Positions 8,759-18,870 of a stretch of 64,000 bases of DNA are shown here, in pieces (the first letter of the stretch is position 1; the number at the start of each line of letters is the position of its first letter). Position numbers and translations under genes: made by a program. The DNA comes from Deltaproteobacteria bacterium (lineage in GTDB: Bacteria; Myxococcota_A; Polyangia; Haliangiales; Haliangiaceae): NCBI GenBank assembly GCA_025353585.1, contig JANXOM010000295.1, positions 21,880 through 85,879 on the forward strand, read 5' to 3'. The notes below the pieces were generated by a model. That model did not search any database. It was not told the origin of the DNA and saw nothing but the letters and a program-made list of their open reading frames with translations.

Positions 8759-9454
8759 TCACGTGGGCTTGGCCTGTCCGGAATTCGGATAGTACCAGCG
8801 GCCGTTGAACGGGTTGATCCGCCGCAACTCCGCGCCCTGGTACAGGTCGATCTGGCCGCCCACGATCGAGACCTGCGAGACCCGCTCGGGGCCGAGCTCG
8901 ACCTTCCACAGCGCCTTGCCGGTCTGCAGATCGATCGCGATGATCTGGTGCCAGCCCGGGCCGCCCACCAGCTCGTAGCTGCGCACGCCGTCGTGCAGCG
9001 TGAGCGGGACGGCCGCCTCGTCGGGCTTCTCGAACGCGAGCTGCGGCGGGATCGGCTCGTGCTCCGGGGCGAGGAACAGCGAGCCACCCTTCGTGCCGTC
9101 GGGCAGGCCGAGCGCCCAGACCTCCTCGCGGCCATCGCGCTCGACGCGCACCGACATCGTGTTCGCGCTCCACGCGATCGCGGAGCGCCCGGCGCGGCCG
9201 GCGTAGTGCGGGATGAACTGCGTCCAGCGCAGCTCGTCACCGGCCCAGACCTCGACGAACGAGTGCTCGCCGCCGTCCTCGGCGCGGATGATGATCTTCG
9301 CGCCGCCATCGATGGCGACGGTGTCGACCGTGGCCCCGGGGGTCGGCTTCGCGTGCTTGATGTACCAGACGCCGAGACCGCCGACCGCGACGCCCACGGC
9401 GACGAGCGCGGGGCCGAGCCAGCCGAGTCGGCGTCGGGGCGTGACCGGCGGCAT
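8759..9454 (-). CDS. single-pass membrane protein with PQQ-propeller-like repeats, function unknown
   Basis: This 231-residue protein has one N-terminal helix (about 11-33) and an exported domain. Short stretches such as IAIDLQTGKALWKVELG followed by VGGQIDLYQGAELRRIN resemble blades of PQQ-type beta-propellers, but the protein is too short for a full propeller. It may be a partial propeller or a beta-sandwich. It begins 3 nt after the stop of the upstream zinc-ribbon gene and is co-transcribed with it. Confidence 0.65.
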   Translation of the reverse strand: MPPVTPRRRLGWLGPALVAVGVAVGGLGVWYIKHAKPTPGATVDTVAIDGGAKIIIRAEDGGEHSFVEVWAGDELRWTQFIPHYAGRAGRSAIAWSANTMSVRVERDGREEVWALGLPDGTKGGSLFLAPEHEPIPPQLAFEKPDEAAVPLTLHDGVRSYELVGGPGWHQIIAIDLQTGKALWKVELGPERVSQVSIVGGQIDLYQGAELRRINPFNGRWYYPNSGQAKPT

Positions 9455-9457
9455 GGG

Positions 9458-9952
9458 TCAGCTGTTGGGCAGCGGCTTGCCGCCGGCGCTCGGGTTCGCG
9501 TGGTCGAACGGCTTGGGGCGCTCGAGGACGGTGTTCTTGGGATCGGGCGCCTTCGCCTGCACGAGGACGCGGCGGCCGCCGGCGAAGAAGACGGTGACCT
9601 TGCCAGGTTCGGAGATCTCGACGACGCCCTGGCCGAAGTTCGGGTGCTCCACGCGATCGCCGACGGTGAAGCTCTCGCTCGCGCGGTAGCCCTTCACGGG
9701 ACGCGCGAGATCCGCGGCCACGAGCGGCTTGTCGAAGCGCTCCACGGGAGCTCGCTCGGCACGCGGCGCGCGCGGCACGCCCGCCGTCTTCTTCGCCGCC
9801 AGCCCGTTCGGGTTCTTGTAGCGGTGCTCCTTGTTGCACTCCTTGCAGTGCACCTTGACGATCTGTTCGCCGACCTTTGCGACGACGACGTGCCAGACGT
9901 CTCCGCACTTGGAACACAGAGCTTCAACATCGGCTCCGACGGAGGCTGTCAT
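9458..9952 (-). CDS. zinc-ribbon protein with C-terminal Tudor-like (PcrA/UvrD C-terminus-type) domain
   Basis: This 164-residue protein has an N-terminal zinc ribbon (CSKCG near 13 and CKECN near 36). A basic linker leads to a C-terminal SH3/Tudor-like motif, GDRVEHPNFGQGVVEI followed by KVTVFF and RRVLVQ, of the kind found at the C-terminus of UvrD/PcrA helicases, where it contacts RNA polymerase. A nucleic-acid or transcription-linked role is therefore plausible but unproven. A TATTAT box 8 nt before the ATG points to a leaderless start. Confidence 0.72.
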   Translation of the reverse strand: MTASVGADVEALCSKCGDVWHVVVAKVGEQIVKVHCKECNKEHRYKNPNGLAAKKTAGVPRAPRAERAPVERFDKPLVAADLARPVKGYRASESFTVGDRVEHPNFGQGVVEISEPGKVTVFFAGGRRVLVQAKAPDPKNTVLERPKPFDHANPSAGGKPLPNS

Positions 9953-9960
9953 CGCGGCGG

Positions 9961-9966
9961 ATAATA
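9961..9966 (-). promoter_or_regulatory. TATTAT -10 box before the 9952 start
   Basis: TATTAT on the minus strand, 8 nt before the ATG, lies in the 57-nt divergent spacer with the TPR-SUFU gene. On the other strand TATTCG (9997-10002) is a weaker candidate for the plus-strand gene at 10010. Confidence 0.45.
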
Positions 9967-10009
9967 CCCCCAGGTCTCGTCCGAGTCGATCCGTGGTATT
10001 CGGAGATCC

Positions 10010-10930
10010 ATGAGTCAGGCGGCGGCGGACTCGCTGGTGGCGGAGGCGGAGGGGCTCTTCCGCGCCGAGCGGTTCGTCGAGGCGCTCGCACGGTACGAGC
10101 GCGCCGCGCAGATCTACCCGAGCCACGCCCTCGCGTGGAAGGGTATCGGCAACATGCTGCTGTGCCTGGAGCGACCTCATGACGCAGCCCAGGCGTTCGA
10201 TCGCGCGATCGGGCTGCGCCCGGAGAGCGCCACGGCGCTGTGGGGCGGCGCGGTCGCGCACGCGGACGTCGGCAATCGCGTGATGGCGCAGAACTACCTG
10301 CGGCGCGCGCTCGCGTTGCAGCCGACGTGGATCGAGATGGCGCGCTCGGTGCCCACGCTCGTGCCGTTCCTGCAGGTCTCCACGCGCGCGGCGGATCTCC
10401 TGCGCACCGCGCTCGGCGCGTACTCGGCGCGCACGTATCGCCACGCGGCGGAGCAGAGCCGCAGCGTGGAGATCGGCCGGATCGCGGGGTCGCCCGAGGT
10501 CGGACTGTGGACCTACCTGACGATCGGCCTGTCGAACACGCAGTGGCCCGACGCCGGGCGGCCGCGCATCGAGCTCGTCATGGCCAGCACGATCGACGAC
10601 GAGGTCTGCGGCCAGATCCTCGCGAACCTCGTGTTTCACCTGGCGGAGACGCAGTTCTTCCCCGAGCCCGGCACGATGGTCCGCGATGTCGTCGCGGCGC
10701 TCGGCGCGAGCAACCTGTCCGCGCGCTTGCCGCACGTGTACGTGATCCGCCCGCGCGCCTGGGGCCTCCACCTGCCCCTGGACATCGGGCCGCCGCCGAT
10801 CACGCTCGCGCAGGTCGTACCCGTCAGCGAGAGCGAGTACCAGACGTGGCGCCGCGGGGTCTCGCACTTCGAGTCCGACCTCTCGCAGCGCGCGGTCGAC
10901 GTCTCCGATCTGCGCCGCACGGGCGCCTAG
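10010..10930 (+). CDS. TPR protein with suppressor-of-fused-like C-terminal domain
   Basis: This 306-residue protein has about three TPR units (residues 3-105; AERFVEALARYERAAQIYPSH and the unit DAAQAFDRAIGLRPES are typical). The C-terminal half resembles the bacterial SUFU-like domain: FHLAETQFFPEPGTMV, LPHVYVIRPRAWGLHLPLDIG, and a tail with QVVPVSESEYQTWRRGV. SUFU-like domains in bacteria often occur in toxin-immunity contexts, but no toxin is adjacent, so this may be a protein-binding adaptor. No signal peptide is seen; it is probably cytoplasmic. Confidence 0.72.
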   Translation: MSQAAADSLVAEAEGLFRAERFVEALARYERAAQIYPSHALAWKGIGNMLLCLERPHDAAQAFDRAIGLRPESATALWGGAVAHADVGNRVMAQNYLRRALALQPTWIEMARSVPTLVPFLQVSTRAADLLRTALGAYSARTYRHAAEQSRSVEIGRIAGSPEVGLWTYLTIGLSNTQWPDAGRPRIELVMASTIDDEVCGQILANLVFHLAETQFFPEPGTMVRDVVAALGASNLSARLPHVYVIRPRAWGLHLPLDIGPPPITLAQVVPVSESEYQTWRRGVSHFESDLSQRAVDVSDLRRTGA

Positions 10931-11043
10931 CCGCGCTGCGGGTCCCGGCCTGCAGCTGCGGGCCCGAGCCTGCGGCGGGCGCAGCGTAAGTCCTCGTGAT
11001 CGCGCGCATCGCCGTGTGATCGCTCCTTGCACGAGGGAGCAGC

Positions 11044-11050
11044 AGGAGGA
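11044..11050 (+). promoter_or_regulatory. strong Shine-Dalgarno (AGGAGGA)
   Basis: AGGAGGA ends 3 nt before the ATG at 11054. It decides this start over an in-frame ATG at 11027 and is one of few strong SD sequences in the window. Confidence 0.7.
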
Positions 11051-11053
11051 CCC

Positions 11054-12079
11054 ATGACCCGCAGCTGTTTGTTCCTGCTGCTCGTTTCGATCGTCGGCTG
11101 TCGCGCGTCAGATCCGCGCGCGGTCGCGGGCCGGCACGACAGAACGTACGGCCACCAGACGGACGGCGACGCGACCCCGACGGATGGGGGCGTCGATTGC
11201 CCGCCGCCCCCGGAGTGCGGGTCCGCCGCGGACTGCGTCGAGGGCCTGATCTGCCTGGGGAGCGCCTGCGTCGTCGCGCCGTGCGGCTCGGACGCGGACT
11301 GCCCGACGACCGAGGCGTGCGGCGAGGGCTCCTGCCACGAGCCGGCTTGCGCGGACTGCCCCGACGGCAGCCACTGCGTGATCGGCACGTTCCCCGATCC
11401 GAGCGTATCGGCGCCGCTCGACCACGTGTGCGCGCCGGATCAATGCGAGGACGACTCCACGTGCCCGAGCGGCACGGCGTGCGCCGAGGGCAGCTGCGAG
11501 CCGACGCCGCCGACGTGTAGCGACGACGGTCAGTGCCCGCGCGGCCGCTGCGTGATCGAAGTGGGCGGGCTGGGCACGTGCACCGCGCCGGGCTGCCTCG
11601 CGGACGCGGACTGCGGGGCGGGCGACCGCTGCGAGGACGGCGCGTGCGTCGATGGCCCGCCGCCGTGCCACGCCGACGAGGACTGCGCGGGCGGGACGTG
11701 CCACGTCGCGACGGGCACGTGCCTGCCGCCGCACGGCTGCGTGTTCGACGGCGATTGCGTGGACGCCGAGACCTGCGTGGGCGGGGTCTGCGAGGTGGTG
11801 GTCGAGCCGGGCGACGCCGGCGTCGATGGCGGCGTCGATGGCGGCGGCGATGGCGGCGTCGGCGCGCCCGACGCCGGCCTTGTCACCGAGCCTGACGCCG
11901 GGCCCGACGCCAGGCCCGACGCCGGACCCGACGCCGGGATCGTGCCTGCCGACGCCATCATCGTGGTCCCCGCCGACGCCGGGAGCGGGAGCGCGGTCTG
12001 CGCGTGCCTCCCCGACGCCCATCCGTCGTCAGGGATCACCGCGCTGGCGACCGCCTGCAAGTGCGCCGCGGCGCAGTAG
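11054..12079 (+). CDS. Cys-rich lipoprotein with Asp-Ala-Gly repeat tail
   Basis: This 341-residue exported protein starts with a lipoprotein signal (LLVSIVGC). It has about seven cysteine-rich modules of the form C-x-(D/S)-D-x-DC-x(4-8)-C, like the disulphide-rich repeats common in myxobacterial surface lipoproteins. A low-complexity stretch of DAG, DGG and DAGPDAR repeats follows at about 255-305. It ends with another Cys-containing segment (SAVCACLPDAH and CKCAAAQ). The repeats are visible at DNA level near 11805-11945. Function is unknown; surface exposure or adhesion is an inference. The next gene starts 29 nt downstream with its own SD. Confidence 0.75.
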   Translation: MTRSCLFLLLVSIVGCRASDPRAVAGRHDRTYGHQTDGDATPTDGGVDCPPPPECGSAADCVEGLICLGSACVVAPCGSDADCPTTEACGEGSCHEPACADCPDGSHCVIGTFPDPSVSAPLDHVCAPDQCEDDSTCPSGTACAEGSCEPTPPTCSDDGQCPRGRCVIEVGGLGTCTAPGCLADADCGAGDRCEDGACVDGPPPCHADEDCAGGTCHVATGTCLPPHGCVFDGDCVDAETCVGGVCEVVVEPGDAGVDGGVDGGGDGGVGAPDAGLVTEPDAGPDARPDAGPDAGIVPADAIIVVPADAGSGSAVCACLPDAHPSSGITALATACKCAAAQ

Positions 12080-12095
12080 CTCACAACCCAACATC

Positions 12096-12100
12096 CAGGA
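12096..12100 (+). promoter_or_regulatory. Shine-Dalgarno (AGGAG)
   Basis: AGGAG lies 8 nt before the ATG at 12109 and fixes that start; the longer in-frame start at 12004 would lie inside the upstream gene. Confidence 0.55.
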
Positions 12101-12108
12101 GCACGCTC

Positions 12109-13491
12109 ATGCGCACTCTCGCCTCGCTCTCTCTGGTCGCCGTCCTCGGCGGCTGCGTTCCCACGTCCACCGCCACCTCGAGCGACCAGGCCGCCGAGAC
12201 CGAAGCGCCCACCGATGCCGGCCCCGGGAGCACCTGCGGTGGCCCTGACGGCTGCAAGGATCCCGAGAAAGAGGCGGGCTCCTACGTGAGCATCGGTGTC
12301 ATGCCGGCGCCGTATCCGATCAGCTGGCAGAGCCCGTTCTCGCTCTTCGTCACGACGCTCGGGACGTCAGCGGCGGCCGCCGGGCTCGATCGCTCCCACT
12401 CGATCGGTCACGTGCTCCTCAAGGTGCGGTGCGGGAGCGACGAGCCGTACTACATCAGCCAGACCGGCGCGAACGGCAAGGCCGCGTTCCAGTTCCTCGA
12501 CATCTACACGCAGGGTCCGAGCTACCTGTTCGTCACCCAGAACGACGGCAAGCTCTACGCGGACGCGGACGCAAAAAAAGACTGGGACGGCGCGGTCGAG
12601 AAGCAGGAGGCGCTCGGGGACAAGGGCACGTACGACGTCGATCCCGAGCCGCGCGATCTCGGCGATGCGCCGTGGCAACTGTGGGGGATGAGCGCCGTCA
12701 AGAAGGCGGTTCGTGACCTCGCGCCGGTCTCGCGCCACCGGTTCGTGCGCGCCACCATCCGGTTGACCGACGCGCAGTGCAAGGCGATCGGGACGTGGCG
12801 AGACGAGTACGTCAAGACCGGCGGCGCCACGCGCTACGCCGTGCACCGCGCGCCGTGGGTGATGGACACGGCGGCGAAGTACGACGGCGGCGGCTGCGCG
12901 TCGGTCGGCTTCGCGGGCGCGTTCTATGCCGCGGGCCTCGACTTCAAGCAGGCCGCGACCCGCGTCACCGAGCGGCTCGCGATCGGGACCTCGCGCTTGC
13001 CGAACTCGATCATCAAGAACGCGCGGAAGCCGAACGGCTGGTTCAACGTGCAGAACTCGGGTCGCTACGTCCCGGGCAGCATCCCGTGCGCGAAGGAGGG
13101 CGACGAGTGCTACAGCGCGAGCATCTCGTGGGACGACCCGCACTGGCAGAACTGGAGCGGCGGCCTGCGCCCCGGGATCTGGGGGCGAGACCCGAAGGAT
13201 GACGAGGGCTCGTTCAGCAAGGCGTGGGAGACCAACAAGGCGGTCAAGTCACGCATCGTCCCGCTGATCATCTTCGAGCCCGAGCGGTTCTACAAGGAGA
13301 TCCTCGGTCGCTGGACCGACGACAAGTACGCCGCGTTCACCTACAGCAGCTGGTGCAAGATCCCCGGCAAGGTCCCGACGATCGTCTACGACGCGCGACA
13401 GCTGACCGGCCGGAACGAGGTCGCGGCGGGGCGCCCCAAGGGCATCGTGAACGGCTTCTTGAACACCGACACGATGCTGCCAGCACCCTGA
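12109..13491 (+). CDS. lipoprotein, possible permuted papain-like (NlpC/P60-like) enzyme
   Basis: This 460-residue lipoprotein has its lipobox at VLGGC16. It has a short Thr/Asp-rich linker and then a globular domain with SIGHVLLKVRCG (H101) and, later, GGGCASVGFAGAFYAAGLDF (C263). A His followed well downstream by Cys in CASxxFAxAFYxAG resembles circularly permuted papain-fold enzymes such as YiiX-type proteins, where His precedes the catalytic Cys. That assignment is tentative. The C-terminal part is rich in Trp and Asp. It is probably co-transcribed with the Cys-rich lipoprotein upstream. Confidence 0.6.
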   Translation: MRTLASLSLVAVLGGCVPTSTATSSDQAAETEAPTDAGPGSTCGGPDGCKDPEKEAGSYVSIGVMPAPYPISWQSPFSLFVTTLGTSAAAAGLDRSHSIGHVLLKVRCGSDEPYYISQTGANGKAAFQFLDIYTQGPSYLFVTQNDGKLYADADAKKDWDGAVEKQEALGDKGTYDVDPEPRDLGDAPWQLWGMSAVKKAVRDLAPVSRHRFVRATIRLTDAQCKAIGTWRDEYVKTGGATRYAVHRAPWVMDTAAKYDGGGCASVGFAGAFYAAGLDFKQAATRVTERLAIGTSRLPNSIIKNARKPNGWFNVQNSGRYVPGSIPCAKEGDECYSASISWDDPHWQNWSGGLRPGIWGRDPKDDEGSFSKAWETNKAVKSRIVPLIIFEPERFYKEILGRWTDDKYAAFTYSSWCKIPGKVPTIVYDARQLTGRNEVAAGRPKGIVNGFLNTDTMLPAP

Positions 13492-13540
13492 CATCGCGTC
13501 TTCGCCGCCCATCCCTCGCGTTGGGGTCGGCGTCGCCGGT

Positions 13541-16102
13541 TCACTCGTCGAGCCGGCGCAGCGCGGTCGCGAGCGCGGGCGGCGCGACGGACGCGAGCGT
13601 CGCCAGCGCCCGGGCGAGGATCGCCTCGCCGTAGATCGCCTCGCCGCGGTGATGCGCCGCGCGGGCGAGGGCGACCCAGCACGTCGCGGCCGTGGTCGCA
13701 TCGCCGGAGCCCGCCGCGTGATAGGCCACGCGCGCGAGCCAGCCCGTCAGGTTGGACGAGCGCTGGGCGAGCCAGAAGCGCAGCGCCCGCGCGTGGACGA
13801 GCGCGCGCTCGTCGAGGAGGTGGTCGTAGATCGCGTCCTGCGTGCCGGGCTCGACGAACTCGTAGAGGCCGCCGCGCTCCTCGAGGGTCCCGTCGCGGAC
13901 GAGCCACGCGAGCCGCGCCGGGAGGTCTGCGAGATCGACCACCGCGGCGATCTCGTCGGGCGAGAAGCGAGGCCCGAGGCCGGCGCACATCCGCACGATC
14001 GGCGCGAGCTCGGGCGGGAGGTCCTCGAGGGCGCGCATCGCGAACCAGGCCGGCCCGGGCGCGGCGAGCAACGTGTCGAGCTGGTCGGCCGCGACGTACC
14101 CTTCCTCGCTCCCCGCGTCGCGCCGGAGGGCGCCGCGGCGCTTGAGGTCCCGCGCGAGGGCGACGAGCAACCCTGGCTGGCCCCCCGCGCGGATCGCGAG
14201 CCGCTCGAGCAGGATGTCCGGGATCAGCCGCGCCGGCCGCAGCAGCTCGCGGAGCAGCGCGTACGCATCCGGATAGGCGAGCGGCGGGATGTCGACCGCG
14301 ACCCGGTCCGCGTCGGCCTCGTCGCCGAGGGGCTCGGCGCTGGCCACCACGCAGGTCCCGACGCGCGCGGGCGCCAGGAGGCGCGCGGTCACCTCCGCCG
14401 AGACCCACTGCGCGTCGTCGATGACCACGATGGCTCCGCGCGCGCCGGCGTCGGCGAACGCCTCGGCGAGATCGTGGCCGCCGCCGAGCGCGGCGATCAG
14501 GCGCTCGTCATCGGGCCGGTCGCCGAAGACCCGGCGCCGCCCCGCCACCGCGATGACCTCGTACCCGAGCCCGCGCAGGCGGTCGACGAGCGCGGCGAGC
14601 ACGCGGCTCTTGCCCGCGCCCGCCTCGCCGTGCACGGACACGAGCGTGGGCGAGCGCGCGGTGACGGCCGCGATCAGGGTCTCGATCAACGCGTGCCGCG
14701 CGACGAGCGCCGGTTCGCCCCGCGCGTCGGTGGTGTCGGTCGGATCCCGCTCGAGCTCGCGGGAGAGCCCCGGGAGCCCCGGCGCCGGTCGCGTCGCGCC
14801 GGGCGCCAGGGCCGCGGCCGTCGCCGTCAGGAGCAGCCCCACGTACGGGCGGCTCGGCACCCAGCGCGCGCGCTGCTCGACGTCCTCGCCGTACACCGTG
14901 GTCTTGCCCTGCGCCGACCGGCGGACCATCGCCGTCGACGCGTGCACGACGCTCCGGCACCGTTCGCACGTCAGCTCGCGGCACACGGCGAGCGCGACGG
15001 CCAGCGGCGCGTCGTGATGAAGCGACGTGAAGGCGGCGAGGATCCCGTCCCCGTGGCTCCGCACCACGAGGCCGTGCACCTCCGTGATCGCCCGCACCAC
15101 GGTCACCGGATCGCCGCCCTCCACCCAGGCGAGCACGACCGGGCTCGCCTGGCCGACGGCCCGCTCGCCGCCGACCCCGCGCAGCGTCCCGATGTGGGCG
15201 ACCGAGCGCGAGAGCGCGCCCGCGAGGTCCTCGGCGCGCTGGGGCCGCGCCTCGGGCTGCTTGGCCAGGCACGCCATGACGAGCTCGTCGAGCTCGGGTG
15301 GGAGCGGCCGGCGCTCGCGCAGCGACGGAGGGCGCGAGACGCGGTGGTTGTACTCGATCGCGCGTCGCTCGCCGATGAACGGCGGCTGGCCGGCCAGCAT
15401 CTCGTAGGCGATCACGCCGAACGAATAAATGTCCGCGCGCTCGTCGACGCGCGCGCCCGTCTGGAGCTGCTCGGGCGCGAGGTAGTGCACGGTGCCGGCG
15501 ATGGCGCCGAGCTGGGTGAGCGTGCGCGCGTCGCGCAGCGGCTTCGCGAGCCCGAAGTCGAGCAGGCGCACGCCCTGCGGACCGATCAAGATGTTCTCGG
15601 GCTTGAGATCGCGATGCACGAAGGCATGCGCGTGCACGGTCGCGAGCGCGCTCGCGAGCCGCGTCAGGATCGCGATGACGAGCCCGAGCCCGGCGCGCTC
15701 CCCGGAGCGCCCCATCCACGCCGCGAGCGTCTCGCCGGGGACGTGCTCCATGAGCAGGTACGGCCAGCGATCGATGGCGCCGTGCGCGAGGTACGCGGGC
15801 GTGGTCGGCGGCCCGACGGCGCGGAGCACGTCGGCCTCGATGGCGAAGCGCGCGTGGATGTCGTTGTCGCGCCAGCGGCCCGACTTGAGGATCGCGGGCG
15901 CTTCGCCCGGGCGGTGGACGCCGTACACGACGGCGGTGCCGCCGTGCGCGATCAGCGGACCGAGCGTCCAGCCGGGCGGCGCGGCGACGGTGGGAAGCGA
16001 CTCGGGGCTCGGGACCTCGATCGCCGCGGTCGGCCGCCCGTGCACCGGGCACTGCCCGCTGGCCGGCATCCGCCGCTGGCACCGCGGGCATCGCACCACC
16101 AC
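13541..16102 (-). CDS. Ser/Thr protein kinase with cyclase-like and AAA-type ATPase domains (PknK-like)
   Basis: A protein of about 853 residues. It opens with a small zinc-finger motif (CPRC..CPVHG, residues 5-22). The Hanks kinase (about 45-300) has a GGTAVVYG loop, HRDLKPEN (H163-D165) and DFG (182-184). A degenerate class III nucleotide-cyclase-like domain follows (about 318-435: HGDGILAAF, STAMV, VYGEDVEQRARW). The next module is a STAND/AAA-type ATPase with P-loop GEAGAGKS (492-499) and Walker B VVIDDAQW, and the C-terminus is helical. Such PknK-type proteins sense signals and control transcription. The start is uncertain: three GTG codons lie at 16094-16102, and the open frame runs on into the divergent gene. 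Confidence 0.85.
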   Translation of the reverse strand: MVVRCPRCQRRMPASGQCPVHGRPTAAIEVPSPESLPTVAAPPGWTLGPLIAHGGTAVVYGVHRPGEAPAILKSGRWRDNDIHARFAIEADVLRAVGPPTTPAYLAHGAIDRWPYLLMEHVPGETLAAWMGRSGERAGLGLVIAILTRLASALATVHAHAFVHRDLKPENILIGPQGVRLLDFGLAKPLRDARTLTQLGAIAGTVHYLAPEQLQTGARVDERADIYSFGVIAYEMLAGQPPFIGERRAIEYNHRVSRPPSLRERRPLPPELDELVMACLAKQPEARPQRAEDLAGALSRSVAHIGTLRGVGGERAVGQASPVVLAWVEGGDPVTVVRAITEVHGLVVRSHGDGILAAFTSLHHDAPLAVALAVCRELTCERCRSVVHASTAMVRRSAQGKTTVYGEDVEQRARWVPSRPYVGLLLTATAAALAPGATRPAPGLPGLSRELERDPTDTTDARGEPALVARHALIETLIAAVTARSPTLVSVHGEAGAGKSRVLAALVDRLRGLGYEVIAVAGRRRVFGDRPDDERLIAALGGGHDLAEAFADAGARGAIVVIDDAQWVSAEVTARLLAPARVGTCVVASAEPLGDEADADRVAVDIPPLAYPDAYALLRELLRPARLIPDILLERLAIRAGGQPGLLVALARDLKRRGALRRDAGSEEGYVAADQLDTLLAAPGPAWFAMRALEDLPPELAPIVRMCAGLGPRFSPDEIAAVVDLADLPARLAWLVRDGTLEERGGLYEFVEPGTQDAIYDHLLDERALVHARALRFWLAQRSSNLTGWLARVAYHAAGSGDATTAATCWVALARAAHHRGEAIYGEAILARALATLASVAPPALATALRRLDE

Positions 16103-16154
16103 GTCATGGAGGATTGCATGATCTTTCCCGGCGCCCGCCCCCCACGGGTTATGT

Positions 16155-17492
<1,338 letters not shown>

Positions 17493-17494
17493 GG

Positions 17495-18853
17495 ATGGAC
17501 GAGCCGGAGACGCGTCGCCTCCCGCCCGAAGCGGCCGCGGCGGCGTACGCGGCGGCCCCGCGCGAGCTCGCTGTCGGCGATGACATCGACGACTGGGCCA
17601 TCGTGCGCCGGCTGGCGGGCGGCGGATTCGGCTCGGTCTACGAGGTGCGGCACCGCGCGTCGGGCCAGCGCGCCGCGCTCAAGCTCCTGCACGCGCACCT
17701 CGTGACCTCCGCCGAGATGCGCGCGCGCTTCGAGCGCGAGATCCAGGTGATCCGCCGGCTCTCCCACCCGAACCTCGCGCAGTGGATCGCCTCGGGCGCG
17801 GACGCGGACGGGCGCCCGTACCTGTGCATGGAGCTCCTCGACGGCGAGGAGCTCGGCCGCGTGATCCAGCACCACGGCCACCTGTCGCCGCCGCTGGCCG
17901 TCGCGATCCTCGAGACGCTGTGCGACGCGCTCGCGACCGCGCACGCCGCCGGCATCGTCCACCGGGACATCAAGGCGGCGAACGTGTTCGTGTGCCGCGC
18001 CGCGCCGGGCGCCACGCTCGGGCGGATCGTGCTGCTCGATTTCGGCATCGCGAAGCTGTCGGACGCGTTCGCGACCGAGCTCACCGCGACCGCGCAGGCG
18101 CTCGGGACGCCGTCCTGCATGGCGCCCGAGCAGATCCATGGCCGCCGCGCCGACGCGCGCACGGACGTGTACGCCCTCGGCGCGTTGCTATTTCAGATGC
18201 TGACCGGGCAGCCCGCGCTTCACGATCCGTCGCCGACGATGACCCAGTATCTCCACCTGCACGCGCGCCGGCCGCGCGCGTCGGCCGTGCGGTCGGTGCC
18301 GGCGCGCCTGGACGACGTCATCATCCGCGCGATGGCGATCGAGCCCGCCGAGCGGTACGTCGACGCGCGCGAGCTGTTCGCGGCGGCGCGGGCCGCGCTC
18401 CGCGAGTCGGGGGTGGTGCAGACCGTCCTGGCGACCGAATCGACGGCGGTCCTCGTGACCGCGCGCGACCGCGGCGGCGGCGCGGCCCTCGACGACGCCG
18501 TGCTCTCCGACCTCGAGGCCGTCCTCCCCGACGCGGAGCGCGCGCTCGTCGCGGCCGGGTACACGCTCGCGCTCGATCTCGGCGCGAGCGCGCTGTTCGT
18601 CGCGCCGCTCGGCGCGGCGGCCGCCACCGCGGCCGCCACCGCGATGTGGGCCGGGCTGCAGCGGACGAGCCGCAGCGCGCGCGTGCAGATCAGCGTGTGC
18701 GTGCACCTCGGGCCGCTCGTGGTGTCCGGCCACGAGCTCCAGCCGTCGCCGCTGCTTCGCCCTGCGACGTGGCGCGTCCCCGACGACATCGAGGGGCTCT
18801 GGGTCACGGGCGCCATCGATCCGACCGCTCCGACCGGCAGGCGCATCGCCTGA
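17495..18853 (+). CDS. Ser/Thr protein kinase with degenerate cyclase-like C-terminus
   Basis: This 452-residue protein has a complete Hanks kinase (about 30-300): GGGFGSVYE loop, K63, HRDIKAANV (156-164), DFG (182-184) and the activation segment LGTPSCMAPEQ. Residues 312-445 do not look like a kinase. They resemble a degenerate class III cyclase domain: AVLVTARD, LVAAGYTLALDLGASALFVAP, and VCVHLGPLVVSGHELQPSPLLRPATW. No membrane segment is seen. It starts 2 nt after the sigma-54 activator stop, so the two are co-translated, which makes the activator the likely partner or substrate. Confidence 0.9.
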   Translation: MDEPETRRLPPEAAAAAYAAAPRELAVGDDIDDWAIVRRLAGGGFGSVYEVRHRASGQRAALKLLHAHLVTSAEMRARFEREIQVIRRLSHPNLAQWIASGADADGRPYLCMELLDGEELGRVIQHHGHLSPPLAVAILETLCDALATAHAAGIVHRDIKAANVFVCRAAPGATLGRIVLLDFGIAKLSDAFATELTATAQALGTPSCMAPEQIHGRRADARTDVYALGALLFQMLTGQPALHDPSPTMTQYLHLHARRPRASAVRSVPARLDDVIIRAMAIEPAERYVDARELFAAARAALRESGVVQTVLATESTAVLVTARDRGGGAALDDAVLSDLEAVLPDAERALVAAGYTLALDLGASALFVAPLGAAAATAAATAMWAGLQRTSRSARVQISVCVHLGPLVVSGHELQPSPLLRPATWRVPDDIEGLWVTGAIDPTAPTGRRIA

Positions 18854-18858
18854 CCGCT

Positions 18859-18864
18859 TACGAT
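18859..18864 (+). promoter_or_regulatory. TANNNT -10 box (TACGAT) before the 18871 start
   Basis: TACGAT lies 6 nt before the ATG at 18871, immediately after the stop of the kinase gene. The PPK2-type gene may therefore have its own leaderless promoter rather than only reading through from the kinase. Confidence 0.35.
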
Positions 18865-18870
18865 GGGTCG

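Noticed and set aside
13492..13540. Possible terminator between the convergent 12109 and 13541 genes
   Set aside because: No stable inverted repeat with a U-run is visible in the 49 nt.
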